Below are positions 5,396 to 11,620 of a DNA stretch of 18,635 nucleotides, piece by piece. This DNA is from an uncultured Candidatus Saccharibacteria bacterium (lineage in GTDB: Bacteria > Patescibacteria > Saccharimonadia > Saccharimonadales > JAEWBQ01). The stretch is taken from positions 1-18,635 of the forward strand of contig CAMPGV010000014.1 in the NCBI GenBank assembly GCA_946885745.1. The letters are read 5' to 3'. Positions within the stretch are counted from its first letter, which is position 1. Every line of letters starts with the position of its first letter. The notes under the pieces are model-generated. The model was not told the DNA's origin, ran no database searches, and saw nothing but the letters and a program-made list of their open reading frames with translations. Both the position numbers and the translations under genes were made by a program.

Positions 5396-5908
5396 ATGTC
5401 GTCGAAACTTATAGTAATACGAGGTCCATCGGGCTCCGGTAAAAGCACTGTCGCAAAAGCGCTGTTTAAAAATGCCGTCCGCAAGACTTGTCTCATCGAA
5501 CAAGACTACTACAGATTTATCTTCAAATCGCGAGACGATGGCAGTAGAGCTAACTCGGCAACGATCCACAAGATGATAAAGGATAATATACTTACAGCAC
5601 TTAATGACGGCTATGACGTCATTCTTGAGGGAATACTAGCAAGTCAGTCCTATGTAGACGACTTAAACGAGATCATTAGCAAACATCCGACCGGAAACTA
5701 TTTATTCTATTTTGACATAAGCCTAGAAGAGACCCTAAGACGCCATCGCACACGTCCTTCAAGAGATACATCAACATACACAGAGGGAGATCTACGAACG
5801 TTCTACCCAGACGCCTACATACCAGCGCACGAGAACGAACATATTATTTCGGAAGCATCTTCCGCCGATGAATCACTTGCTCATATTATTGCAGTAAGCA
5901 ACGTATGA
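5396..5908 (+). CDS. P-loop kinase (AAA_33/zeta-toxin-like fold)
   Basis: The 170-residue protein has Walker A GPSGSGKST at residues 10-18, a DYYRF segment near residue 37 that usually helps bind the acceptor, a YDVILEGIL strand typical of small-molecule kinases, a YLFYFDISLEETLRRH segment, and an arginine-rich lid RHRTRPSRD. The arrangement fits the family of small kinases that includes gluconate/chloramphenicol kinases and zeta-type toxins. The acceptor is unknown, and no antitoxin partner is adjacent, which argues against a toxin pair. The start is fixed by TATCAT 6 bases upstream. The following repeat begins 22 bases after TGA. Confidence 0.85.
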   Translation: MSSKLIVIRGPSGSGKSTVAKALFKNAVRKTCLIEQDYYRFIFKSRDDGSRANSATIHKMIKDNILTALNDGYDVILEGILASQSYVDDLNEIISKHPTGNYLFYFDISLEETLRRHRTRPSRDTSTYTEGDLRTFYPDAYIPAHENEHIISEASSADESLAHIIAVSNV

Positions 5909-5929
5909 CTCACTCGGGCTAATGGTACA

Positions 5930-6003
5930 GGTTCTGAACTCTTCCACTAGGGGCTGCCAAGCATGAGCACAATGAATGAAAGATCTCTAAGGAGGTCTTT
6001 TTG
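5930..6003 (+). repeat. Array repeat copy 9, with terminator
   Basis: GGTTCTGAACTCTTCCACTA, GGGGCTGCCAAGCATGAGC, ATGAATG, hairpin arms 5979-5987 and 5992-6000, loop TAAG, T-run. Two bases on is the stop of the inverted gene 6005-6523, so here the unit after the repeat lacks the usual + strand promoter. Confidence 0.92.
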
Positions 6004-6004
6004 C

Positions 6005-6523
6005 TTATGCTAACTTCTTGACCGTATATTCTACTAACTGCTCGTTGGAATATAATCCAATCCCTCGGTCTGCGTTTTTGGTAAATAGAGTTATATGCGC
6101 CGGAGGGGTCGGGATATCCAGACTTGTAGTTTTTCTAATTTCATCATAAAGGGCGTTGAGCTCCGGTATGACGGCTAGTTGGATTATTGATTCTTCGGTA
6201 ACTTGCTTGCCGCTATCGTCAGTCTCAATATTACGCATTACTAAAATATCGTCTTGCAAAACAATGCTCCATTGCGGAGCCCTATTGAGCAGCTCGACAA
6301 CTTGGTCTAGCATGCCCTCGGCAAATATCCGCTCTTGTGTCTTTTTTCCGACGACCGTTACATGATACTCGTCTTTTGGTTTGAACTCACCTTGGCTTGC
6401 AAATGATTTAACGAGGGGAGGGATTTCTATACATGCCGTTGGCACCCCTAGCAGCAAGCGCCCGTGCTCAATGTTAGGTAACGGGTGTACTTCGATATAG
6501 CCAAGCTGGCGCTGTTTTTCCAT
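6005..6523 (-). CDS. 2H phosphoesterase-superfamily protein (LigT/CPDase-like)
   Basis: The 172-residue minus-strand protein has two HxT motifs: His54-Val-Thr (YHVTVVG) and His143-Ile-Thr (AHITLFT), each in a hydrophobic strand and about 90 residues apart. This pair is the active site of the 2H phosphoesterase fold (RNA 2',5'-ligase/cyclic phosphodiesterase type), which acts on 2',3'-cyclic or 2'-5' phosphodiester bonds of RNA or nucleotides. Which substrate applies is not visible. The gene runs opposite to the array repeats but still has the array's promoter style: TATAAT ends 7 bases before its ATG. Its stop abuts repeat copy 9. It is a complete unit inserted in reverse. Confidence 0.82.
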   Translation of the reverse strand: MEKQRQLGYIEVHPLPNIEHGRLLLGVPTACIEIPPLVKSFASQGEFKPKDEYHVTVVGKKTQERIFAEGMLDQVVELLNRAPQWSIVLQDDILVMRNIETDDSGKQVTEESIIQLAVIPELNALYDEIRKTTSLDIPTPPAHITLFTKNADRGIGLYSNEQLVEYTVKKLA

Positions 6524-6530
6524 AGTTTGA

Positions 6531-6536
6531 ATTATA
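6531..6536 (-). promoter_or_regulatory. -10 promoter for the 2H phosphoesterase gene
   Basis: TATAAT on the minus strand, 7 bases from the ATG at 6523. A leaderless transcript is predicted. Confidence 0.6.
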
Positions 6537-6548
6537 CCTTACTTAAAT

Positions 6549-6626
6549 TGTTGTGAGGTTCGTCAGCGAGTGAACGCAAAACGGAAAAACAAAGAAATGA
6601 AAAATCTCTGCTGAGGTTTATTTATT
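6549..6626 (+). repeat. Array repeat copy 10 (decayed, hairpin kept by compensating change)
   Basis: GTTGTGAGGTTCGTCAGCGA keeps the left part and the middle is lost. The hairpin is AAATCTC (6602-6608), loop TGCT, GAGGTTT (6613-6619). A G-C pair of the consensus is here an A-T pair: both sides changed together. Confidence 0.7.
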
Positions 6627-6634
6627 TATCTACG

Positions 6635-6754
6635 TTGCCAGCTCCTAGACTGTTCGATGACTCATATGTAGATACCCAGCGAGTTTTAGGTGCGCCAGGC
6701 GTTGACGTTATACTATGGGCAGTATTCGCAGTCAGTGTTGTGACCGTTCTATAG
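6635..6754 (+). pseudogene. Fragment of a cargo gene with hydrophobic C-terminus
   Basis: A short frame (about 39 codons, possible TTG start at 6635) reads LPAPRLFDDSYVDTQRVLGA and ends in a hydrophobic tail VDVILWAVFAVSVVTVL before TAG 6752-6754. The hydrophobic tail is typical of a coding remnant. There is no good start or ribosome binding site. The stretch 6755-6796 after it holds nothing recognisable. Confidence 0.3.
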
Positions 6755-6796
6755 CGAGGATTTATTAACCTGAACTCTATGTCTGACGGGCGGAAA

Positions 6797-7654
6797 TTAG
6801 AACTCTTTTAATCTTGCTCTGTAATCACGAACGGCTGTCGTGAAATCAAAAGCCATGTAATCGATAGTCGTGGTTGTTCCTTGCTTGTGCATTGCAAGCT
6901 CGTGGGGAGTGTTCATTACACCCAGCAGGCCTAATTTGCGCGGTAATGTACGTATATGCTCTGTGCCGATTAGAAATAGAGAGTTATCGATGCGGCGGCC
7001 TTGTTGCTCTGCGCTATTTAGACTATTGCCAAGTGATCCAAGCATCTGCCATTCGCGAAGAATGGTGTTGCCGGCTATGTTGATAAGTGCGGCTCGAAAA
7101 AGGTTCTTCTTTGTTTCGCCATGTTCATAATGTGCCTGTGTAGTGATGGTGCGCGCAAGATCACCCCATTCTATCAAGGCCGTCTCGTAGTCGGTGCCGT
7201 CGCCGGGAATATCGGCGTAGGAAACTAACTTTCGGTGGCCGCTAATGGCTGCTAGTTGCATTGATTTATATCTATCGTCAGCAAAGTCATCAGGAATGTT
7301 GTCCCTTCCTTCGCCAATCTCCCTTACTATCCTTCGGTGATAATCTGTATGACCAACACCTTCCAGGAAGATAGCGTCATGCTCACCAACGATGTCGTGT
7401 AATTCTGCCATTTTGAATTCCGAGTCGCTAGAATGTTGCGCTCCAGCAAGTGTAATTCTATGGTTATGGTCGCGACCAAGCCTAGCGAGGTGATTGAGGC
7501 CTGAGAGTAGGTGGGGCTGCGCCACTATAGACACAGGCACCTTGTCGGGATGGAGAGGGGTGCCGGTAAAGGGGTCGTGAAAGACAATGTCGCGCCCATT
7601 GGCGACGTCTTCGTAGGAATAAGATGCATTATGTAACTCCGCGCCTAAATTCAT
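6797..7654 (-). CDS. Possible TraB/GumN (TIKI-like) family protein
   Basis: The minus-strand protein has 285 residues. The longest frame extends to 7735 but runs back through array repeat copy 11; ATG 7654-7652 is preferred because TG-T-TATAAT ends 6 bases before it. Two segments look like the paired GxxH motifs of the TraB/PrgY/GumN fold: AGAQHSSDSEF with DAIFLEGVGH soon after, and near the C-terminus LIGTEHIRTLPRKL. In that fold the GxxH and Glu residues form a metal site (Tiki proteins are proteases). The match is by eye and partial. An alternative is an unrelated hydrolase. No signal peptide is seen. It is an inverted unit. Confidence 0.6.
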   Translation of the reverse strand: MNLGAELHNASYSYEDVANGRDIVFHDPFTGTPLHPDKVPVSIVAQPHLLSGLNHLARLGRDHNHRITLAGAQHSSDSEFKMAELHDIVGEHDAIFLEGVGHTDYHRRIVREIGEGRDNIPDDFADDRYKSMQLAAISGHRKLVSYADIPGDGTDYETALIEWGDLARTITTQAHYEHGETKKNLFRAALINIAGNTILREWQMLGSLGNSLNSAEQQGRRIDNSLFLIGTEHIRTLPRKLGLLGVMNTPHELAMHKQGTTTTIDYMAFDFTTAVRDYRARLKEF

Positions 7655-7660
7655 TATTAT

Positions 7661-7669
7661 ATTATAACA
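7661..7669 (-). promoter_or_regulatory. Extended -10 promoter for the TraB/GumN-like gene
   Basis: On the minus strand TG-T-TATAAT (hexamer 7666-7661), 6 bases before ATG 7654. This is the best match to the extended -10 consensus in the window. Confidence 0.65.
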
Positions 7670-7683
7670 ATAAACAATGAAAA

Positions 7684-7747
7684 TGTCAATGTAGTGGGGC
7701 TGCCGTAGAGCGCATACTGAAATGATCTCCATCAAGGAGGTCTTTTT
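7684..7747 (+). repeat. Array repeat copy 11 (second subtype, left end truncated)
   Basis: Starts within TGTCAATGTAGTGGGGCTGCC, continues GTAGAGCGCATACTGA, then the hairpin GATCTCC (7724-7730), loop ATCAA, GGAGGTC (7736-7742) and T-run. The left end is replaced by the promoter region of the divergent inverted gene. Confidence 0.85.
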
Positions 7748-7750
7748 GTT

Positions 7751-7759
7751 TGGTATTAT
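7751..7759 (+). promoter_or_regulatory. Orphan extended -10 promoter
   Basis: TG-G-TATTAT follows repeat copy 11 exactly as in working units, but no + strand gene follows. The next gene is inverted. The unit it served was probably lost or replaced. Confidence 0.4.
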
Positions 7760-7783
7760 CGAGAAGCTCTAAATAAAAGTAAT

Positions 7784-7857
7784 CCGCCTAGAGGCAATGT
7801 CGAGACATGATCTCAAGACGAATTACCTCTTAGGCGGCGTACGGCGCTTCGCCGTTA
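7784..7857 (-). terminator. Two-hairpin terminator for the gene 7855-8154
   Basis: On the minus strand the first hairpin overlaps the stop (ACGGCG/CGCCGT, 7841-7855). The second is CCGCCTA-GAGG paired with CCTC-T-TAGGCGG (arms 7784-7798 and 7822-7837), followed on the minus strand by ATTACTTTTATTT. Confidence 0.6.
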
Positions 7858-8154
7858 ACTGTCAGGCTCTACGAAAGTGTTATAAAGTTCAAGCCGCTTG
7901 GCTCTCTCCGTCTCAATTTCGTCATGCCGACGCTTTGCTTCCTCATCAATAGACTCGGGTGTCATGTCCTTAAGTCGTTGTTTCGCCACCGCAAGAACCG
8001 TCAGATAATTCCATTCCGAGGCAGATTTTACCACCCCGGTCGATATATCTAGTTCTATGAAGAACTCGATCAGGCTGACATCCTTGTTCGGTATGCGGAA
8101 TGACATTAGCTTGCTACCGGTTTTGTCTTCAGATTCGACCGAATCTTTTGCCAC
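7855..8154 (-). CDS. Hypothetical protein, GTG start
   Basis: The open frame extends to ATG 8229, but the extended -10 box TG-T-TAAAAT (8194-8186) lies inside it and predicts a transcript starting near 8179. The first start after that is GTG 8154-8152 with GGAGGT 3 bases upstream, giving 99 residues (VAKDSVESEDKTGSKLMSFR). The middle is beta-like (VSLIEFFIELDISTGVV) and the C-terminus is a charged helix rich in Arg/Glu (DEEAKRRHDEIETERAKRLE). I do not recognise it. Unlike the leaderless cargo genes it uses a Shine-Dalgarno site. It is inverted relative to the array, and its own terminator follows. Confidence 0.6.
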   Translation of the reverse strand: MAKDSVESEDKTGSKLMSFRIPNKDVSLIEFFIELDISTGVVKSASEWNYLTVLAVAKQRLKDMTPESIDEEAKRRHDEIETERAKRLELYNTFVEPDS

Positions 8155-8185
8155 TTTACCTCCAGGTGTCGAGATGGATGTATTT

Positions 8186-8194
8186 ATTTTAACA
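8186..8194 (-). promoter_or_regulatory. Extended -10 promoter for 7855-8154
   Basis: TG-T-TAAAAT on the minus strand, about 32 bases upstream of the GTG start. Confidence 0.45.
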
Positions 8195-8250
8195 TGATTT
8201 TGTGTTTTTACAATTAATACCCGGCGCATCCTGGCCGTCTGTATTTCAAT

Positions 8251-8277
8251 AATGATGCTTCCTTGAGAGGTTTTTTG
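8251..8277 (+). repeat. Array repeat copy 12 (right end only, decayed)
   Basis: AATGATGCTTCCTTGAGAGG and TTTTTTG match the right third of the consensus loosely. The left two thirds are gone. It directly precedes a working promoter. Confidence 0.5.
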
Positions 8278-8284
8278 CTATACT
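8276..8284 (+). promoter_or_regulatory. Extended -10 promoter for the NUDIX gene at 8291
   Basis: TG-C-TATACT, hexamer 8279-8284, ending 6 bases before ATG 8291. Confidence 0.65.
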
Positions 8285-8290
8285 TACCCC

Positions 8291-8737
8291 ATGACCAGAG
8301 AATACACCAAGGAAGAGAACAGGATCTGGCGGGCGCAACAGCCGCAAAAGATGATTGTCGTGAAGGTAGTCATAAAATCTGACCAAGGGAATATTCTTTT
8401 AGCAAAACCTAACTATAAGAAATCCTGGCAATTACCAGGTGGTGGCGTTGAGAACGGCGAGAGTCCTGAGGAGGCTGCAGTCCGTGAGGTTAGAGAGGAG
8501 CTTAGTCTCAATCTAAGCACGGACAGCTTGCGGCTAACAGGCACAATTTACAGGCAAGATGAAGAACTTTTATTTTTAGTGTACGAAGCAAGTGAAGTCA
8601 TCTCTGAAAACACTCAACTGCGAGTTGAAGAAGGGGAGATTGTCGACTTCCAGTTTGCAAACGTGAATAACGTCGCTCCACTATTGTCCGACTATTATAC
8701 TGATTTTTGGCAGAAGCATTACTCACAAAATTTGTAA
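8291..8737 (+). CDS. NUDIX hydrolase
   Basis: The 148-residue protein carries the NUDIX box GX5EX7REUXEEXGU at residues 51-73: Gly51, Glu57, Arg65-Glu66, Glu69-Glu70. The usual Gly of the last position is Ser72 (EELSL). PGGG precedes the box as in MutT/ADP-ribose-type members. Such enzymes cleave a nucleoside diphosphate linked to another moiety, with a divalent metal held by the Glu residues; the substrate cannot be assigned. The first 20 residues (MTREYTKEENRIWRAQQPQK) are an extra charged helix before the core. The start is fixed by TATACT 6 bases upstream. It is one of three NUDIX genes in the array, not close copies of each other. Confidence 0.93.
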   Translation: MTREYTKEENRIWRAQQPQKMIVVKVVIKSDQGNILLAKPNYKKSWQLPGGGVENGESPEEAAVREVREELSLNLSTDSLRLTGTIYRQDEELLFLVYEASEVISENTQLRVEEGEIVDFQFANVNNVAPLLSDYYTDFWQKHYSQNL

Positions 8738-8797
8738 CCTTTCCACCGGGGCTGCCAAGCATGTGTGTAATGTATGAAAGGCCCCCGCTGAGTCTTG
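8734..8797 (+). repeat. Array repeat copy 13 (decayed hairpin)
   Basis: CTTTCCACCGGGGCTGCCAA and GCATGTGTGTAATGTATGAA are clear. The hairpin (AAAGGCCCCCGCTGAGTCTT) has lost most pairing. The stop of the NUDIX gene lies inside its left end. Confidence 0.75.
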
Positions 8798-8814
8798 CGT
8801 AGATACAATTTACA

Positions 8815-8823
8815 TGGTACAGT
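8815..8823 (+). promoter_or_regulatory. Extended -10-like promoter for the gene at 8833
   Basis: TG-G-TACAGT, hexamer 8818-8823. It abuts ATG 8824 directly, and ATG 8833 is 9 bases further on. The spacing favours 8833. Confidence 0.4.
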
Positions 8824-8832
8824 ATGTCAAAT

Positions 8833-9168
8833 ATGAGCATTGATAATATTTCACATGAGCTGTCTAAAGCAGAAAAACTTAGAAGTAGGTTTGGCCCGGC
8901 CGCTTTGAATCGTATGCCATTTGGTGAAGCTTCTCGAAAATGGAATGCCACTTGCATGGTAGAGCTTATTCAAGAGGCTCAAGCTGAAGATGTATCTGCA
9001 ATCGAAACACTTAAGAGTGTTGAGCATCAAGCCGCGACAGTCTCTGAAGACAGTGAAATGCTACTGCTTCCATGCGGGAAGCGACTAGGTCAATGCGCGG
9101 TCATCTTATCGATGAGCGAGGTGGCCGGCGAGCCAATAGATTGCCCTGACCATTCAGATCGATTCTAG
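8833..9168 (+). CDS. Hypothetical protein with a degenerate paralogue at 1041-1144
   Basis: The protein has 111 residues from ATG 8833. ATG 8824, three codons earlier, touches the -10 box, so it cannot be inside a transcript from that box. The C-terminal part LLLPCGKRLGQCAVILSMSE followed by VAGEPIDCP is conserved in the relic at 1041-1144, which shows this tail is a real protein segment. Cysteines near the end (LPCGK, GQCAV, DCPDH) could bind metal but are not in a standard pattern. The start MSIDN is shared with the gene at 1622. I do not recognise the family. Confidence 0.7.
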   Translation: MSIDNISHELSKAEKLRSRFGPAALNRMPFGEASRKWNATCMVELIQEAQAEDVSAIETLKSVEHQAATVSEDSEMLLLPCGKRLGQCAVILSMSEVAGEPIDCPDHSDRF

Positions 9169-9173
9169 CGAAT

Positions 9174-9247
9174 AGTTCCGAAGTTCATCCACAAGGGGCT
9201 GCCAAGCATAAGCACTATGAATGAAAGATCTCTGCGGAGGTCTTTTG
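9174..9247 (+). repeat. Array repeat copy 14, with terminator
   Basis: Consensus copy: AGTTCCGAAGTTCATCCACA, AGGGGCTGCCAAGCATAAGC, ATGAATG, hairpin arms 9224-9232 (AAAGATCTC) and 9237-9245 (GAGGTCTTT), loop TGCG. Confidence 0.92.
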
Positions 9248-9254
9248 CTATACT
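9246..9254 (+). promoter_or_regulatory. Extended -10 promoter for the methyltransferase gene
   Basis: TG-C-TATACT, hexamer 9249-9254, ending 6 bases before ATG 9261. Confidence 0.65.
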
Positions 9255-9260
9255 AAACCC

Positions 9261-9836
9261 ATGAGCAAATCCTGGAGTAAGTATTATGAAAGTACAAAAG
9301 CACTTAAGCCGTCAAAGTTTCTTGTTGAGGCATTCGGCGCATTCAACCCAGAGCCAGGTAAAGCAATCGACCTTGGCTGTGGAGCCGGTCGCGATACTCG
9401 ATATTTACTAGAAAAAGGATTTGAAGTCAGTGCCGTTGATAAAGACCCTTCGGCAGAAGATTACCTGAAGCGCCTACCGCACCGTGATAACCTAAAGTTT
9501 ACTTGTGCCGGCTTTGAAGACTATGACTTTGACAGTTACGATCTAGTTAACGCTCACTACGCGCTACCTTTTATACAGAAAGAAGACTTCAGCACTGTCA
9601 TGAAAAAGATTCTAGAGTCCATTAAACCGGAGGGGTTATTTGTAGGTCAGCTTTTTGGCGTTAAAGATGAATGGAATACTTCTGATGCTAAAATGACATT
9701 CTGCGAGCGTGTAGACGTAGAGACACTGTTTCGCAATTTCAAGCACCTGGACATCAGAGAAATGAATGAAGAGGGAACTATAGCAAGCGGAGCTTCTAAA
9801 CATTGGCACGTATTTAATATCATCGCCCAGAAGTAG
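9261..9836 (+). CDS. Class I SAM-dependent methyltransferase
   Basis: The 191-residue protein has motif I DLGCGAGRDT (residues 37-46), acidic residue Asp60 at the end of strand 2 (VSAVDKDPS), a motif-IV-like segment YDLVNAHYALPF, and a KPEGLFVGQLFG strand after the KKILESIKP helix. This is a complete small class I fold close to TehB/UbiE-type members, with no extra substrate domain. The target could be a small molecule; no DNA- or RNA-specific motif (such as NPPY) is present. It is the single gene of its unit with a leaderless start and is followed by repeat copy 15 after 18 bases. Confidence 0.9.
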   Translation: MSKSWSKYYESTKALKPSKFLVEAFGAFNPEPGKAIDLGCGAGRDTRYLLEKGFEVSAVDKDPSAEDYLKRLPHRDNLKFTCAGFEDYDFDSYDLVNAHYALPFIQKEDFSTVMKKILESIKPEGLFVGQLFGVKDEWNTSDAKMTFCERVDVETLFRNFKHLDIREMNEEGTIASGASKHWHVFNIIAQK

Positions 9837-9854
9837 ATACATAGACCTCAGGAT

Positions 9855-9925
9855 AGTTCCGAAGTTCGTCCGCGAGGGCCTGCCAAGCATAAGCACAATG
9901 AAAGATCTCTGCGGAGGTCTTTTTG
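9855..9925 (+). repeat. Array repeat copy 15, with terminator
   Basis: AGTTCCGAAGTTCGTCCGCG, AGGGCCTGCCAAGCATAAGC, hairpin arms 9901-9909 and 9914-9922, loop TGCG. It is 4 bases shorter than copy 1 because one ATGA is missing. No + strand gene follows. Confidence 0.92.
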
Positions 9926-9943
9926 TTTAATCAAATTCCATAA

Positions 9944-9968
9944 AACAAAAAAGACTTACTCAAAGTCT
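9944..9968 (-). terminator. Intrinsic terminator on the minus strand
   Basis: Hairpin AGACTT (9952-9957), loop ACTCA, AAGTCT (9963-9968), followed on the minus strand by six T. It probably ends the transcript of the inverted gene at 10083-10319, about 115 bases past its stop. The stretch between holds no recognisable gene. Confidence 0.6.
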
Positions 9969-10082
9969 CCTAAACAGTTACAGAAAAGTATTCGACAGAC
10001 TGAATAAGAATAGGGGAGGGCAAAGACACGCTGTACACATGCCACCGAGTCATCGCTGCTCGTCCCCATATCCCACCGTGAT

Positions 10083-10319
10083 CTAACCGCTTTGGCGCTG
10101 TTCTTTTTGTAAGCGCTTTTCACGTCGACCCCTTGTAAAGTCGACGATAAAAAACACCCACACGATAGGCCACAGAAAAACGAGGAGGGTAAAAGCAGTC
10201 TCATCTTCGCCCGGTTCGTTATGCGATTCTGGCTCATTACGCATACTCCAGCACATACCGATAAGGGTGATGGCCCAGCCCGCACCGTAAATGATCAGTG
10301 CTACCAACCAGCCGTTCAT
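10083..10319 (-). CDS. Small two-helix membrane protein
   Basis: The 78-residue minus-strand protein begins MNGWLVALII. Two membrane segments are clear: residues about 3-24 (WLVALIIYGAGWAITLIGMC) and about 43-61 (FTLLVFLWPIVWVFFIVDF), separated by an acidic loop (NEPESHNEPGEDE) and followed by a basic tail (RGRREKRLQKEQRQ) that should face the cytoplasm. Function is unknown. No Shine-Dalgarno site is visible. A TG-T-TATAAA box about 50 bases upstream may be its promoter. A longer overlapping frame on the same strand has unlikely composition (many Cys and Ser) and is a shadow. It is inverted, between repeat copies 15 and 16. Confidence 0.65.
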   Translation of the reverse strand: MNGWLVALIIYGAGWAITLIGMCWSMRNEPESHNEPGEDETAFTLLVFLWPIVWVFFIVDFTRGRREKRLQKEQRQSG

Positions 10320-10424
10320 AACGATTCCAATCTGCCGAATTGTGAATGTCTTGCATTTGCTAAGACGTTGTATATTTATAACACAATATTAACAATTATA
10401 AAAGTATCGCTATAGACACACATA

Positions 10425-10497
10425 GGTTCTTAACTCTTCCACGAGGGGCTAGTAAGCATAGGTGTAATGAACAATAAAAGACCATTTAGGGTCCTTG
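10425..10497 (+). repeat. Array repeat copy 16 (weakened hairpin)
   Basis: GGTTCTTAACTCTTCCACGA, GGGGCTAGTAAGCATAGGTG, TAATGAACAATAAAAG, then GACC (10480-10483) and GGTC (10490-10493) around ATTTAG. The left half is intact and the terminator stem is short. Confidence 0.8.
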
Positions 10498-10523
10498 TGC
10501 TTCTAGAATTAATTGTTGCGTCA

Positions 10524-10565
10524 GGACTGGCGAGGAGGGTTTTGTTACCCATCACTCGCCAGTCC
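10524..10565. other. Strong nested hairpin
   Basis: GGACTGGCGAG (10524-10534) pairs perfectly with CTCGCCAGTCC (10555-10565). Inside it GGGT (10537-10540) pairs with ACCC (10547-10550) around TTTGTT. No T-run follows on either strand, so it is not an obvious terminator. Confidence 0.6.
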
Positions 10566-10972
10566 CTACATGGCGCCTCCCGGCTAAGGGCCCGCCCACA
10601 GAGTAATTCACTCGCGATCATCTGTACGACCACGGATGGCGCAAGCGCGTTGCTAGTTACGTTCGTACACAAGGATTGTACTGCCTTATCCGCTGCTATA
10701 CTCTGTCAATTCATATATGAATTTGTCCAGCACGAACCTTCATGAGCATGAAGCCACGATATTATCGTACTAAGAGGACACTTTTCATGATCTGCTACTA
10801 CCATGAAGTTATCGACTCATTCATTGAAGTGTCCAACCTGAACTGCATGAGTTCATTGGCGTGCACTTATCTCCAAGATATCACGCGGCAATACATTAGA
10901 CAACCGAGGCCGGCTTGTGCGTCCGTGAAGTGAAAGCTCAAAGAGCACTTCGATCTATCCCTAAACATGAAC

Positions 10973-11040
10973 AGTTCTAGAGTGTAGCACTGAGTATGAA
11001 ATGTAGCTTAAAGATCCCTCAAGGGACATATCTCAATATG
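10973..11040 (+). repeat. Possible, very decayed array repeat copy
   Basis: CAGTTCTAGAG, GCACTGAG, GTAGCTTAAAGATC and the short inverted repeat CCCTCAAGGG appear in the right order for the repeat, but similarity is low. Confidence 0.25.
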
Positions 11041-11056
11041 TCACTAATTGGAATCT

Positions 11057-11105
11057 GGAACAGACATTAATAAGATAAAGTGTTCATCAAATTATTGTCT
11101 GTTCC
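11057..11105. repeat. Inverted repeat, 10-bp arms
   Basis: GGAACAGACA (11057-11066) and TGTCTGTTCC (11096-11105) pair perfectly around a 29-base spacer. Its role is unknown. Confidence 0.5.
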
Positions 11106-11203
11106 ATATCCGGATACCACCTGTGCCTGCGTTTTTGTTATTCATTATATTTCCCTTGTGTTTTATTGCACGGGCTAAGCATCATCGAGCAGACTTAATG
11201 CTG

Positions 11204-11461
11204 CTAATCGTCGATGTCCTCAATGTAAATTCGAGGATCAGGGATTACTCTATTATGACAGTCGTAAAACTCGACTGTTGCGCCACCTCGCTCCCGCTCG
11301 GGCACAAGATATAAGAGAGAATCTATCCCTGTTGTGACAGAAATGGGATGCTCACGACTGAGTTCTTCAATCGTCCAGCCATCACATAGTCGTATCACGT
11401 CACCACACTTGCAATAGATCGCAAGTTTTTGGATTTGAATCGGCATTTCTTCTGTGAACAT
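11204..11461 (-). CDS. Hypothetical protein with a CKC motif
   Basis: The 85-residue minus-strand protein starts at ATG 11461-11459 with a clear GGAG Shine-Dalgarno site 5 bases upstream. It has a Cys cluster YCKCGDVIRLC near residue 17-25 that might bind metal, then mixed strands (SLLYLVPERERGGATVEFYDC) and an acidic end (IYIEDIDD). I do not recognise a family. The presence of a ribosome binding site sets it apart from the leaderless genes of the array. No strong terminator follows. Confidence 0.65.
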   Translation of the reverse strand: MFTEEMPIQIQKLAIYCKCGDVIRLCDGWTIEELSREHPISVTTGIDSLLYLVPERERGGATVEFYDCHNRVIPDPRIYIEDIDD

Positions 11462-11620
11462 ATGTTCTCCTTAGATAGGATCGGATAATTGGCAGAGATT
11501 TGCACACATCAATGAAATACAATGAGCCGCAGTGGCTCGGTATCACGGATGTTAATGTGCTTTAGAGAGCGAACTCTCGATAAAACATAAACAATCATAA
11601 GTTTATATTCAGCGTTAGTC
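11462..11620. other. Intergenic region with two short hairpins
   Basis: Two perfect 5-bp hairpins occur: GAGCC-GCAGT-GGCTC (11524-11538) and GAGAG-CGAA-CTCTC (11565-11578). No T-run follows either. There is no gene. Confidence 0.4.

Larger units (their letters stand above)
10498..11200. other. About 700 bp without a convincing gene
   Basis: Several short frames exist but none has a good start signal, motif or composition. The stretch holds a strong 42-nt hairpin (10524-10565), an isolated TG-C-TATACT box at 10694-10702 without a start at the usual distance, a faint repeat-like fragment at 10973-11040, and an inverted repeat at 11057-11105. It looks like decayed units of the array. The 18-codon frame at 10717 is too short to claim. 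Confidence 0.5.

Noticed and set aside
5396..5908. Toxin-antitoxin pair based on the zeta-like kinase
   Set aside because: No antitoxin gene is adjacent. The flanking genes are separate units with their own promoters and repeats.
186..9925. Reading the repeats as a CRISPR array
   Set aside because: The spacers are full genes of different length (several hundred bases), repeats diverge, and no cas gene is present.
9956..10285. 109-codon minus-strand frame overlapping the small membrane protein
   Set aside because: Odd composition with many Cys and Ser, no start signal, and it overlaps the terminator at 9944-9968. The other frame gives a clean two-helix membrane protein.
10467..10745. 92-codon frame after repeat copy 16
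   Set aside because: It starts inside the repeat, crosses a perfect 11-bp hairpin, and shows no protein-like pattern.
11048..11314. 88-codon plus-strand frame
   Set aside because: It overlaps the minus-strand gene 11204-11461, which has a Shine-Dalgarno site, and an inverted repeat. Its hydrophobic part could be chance.
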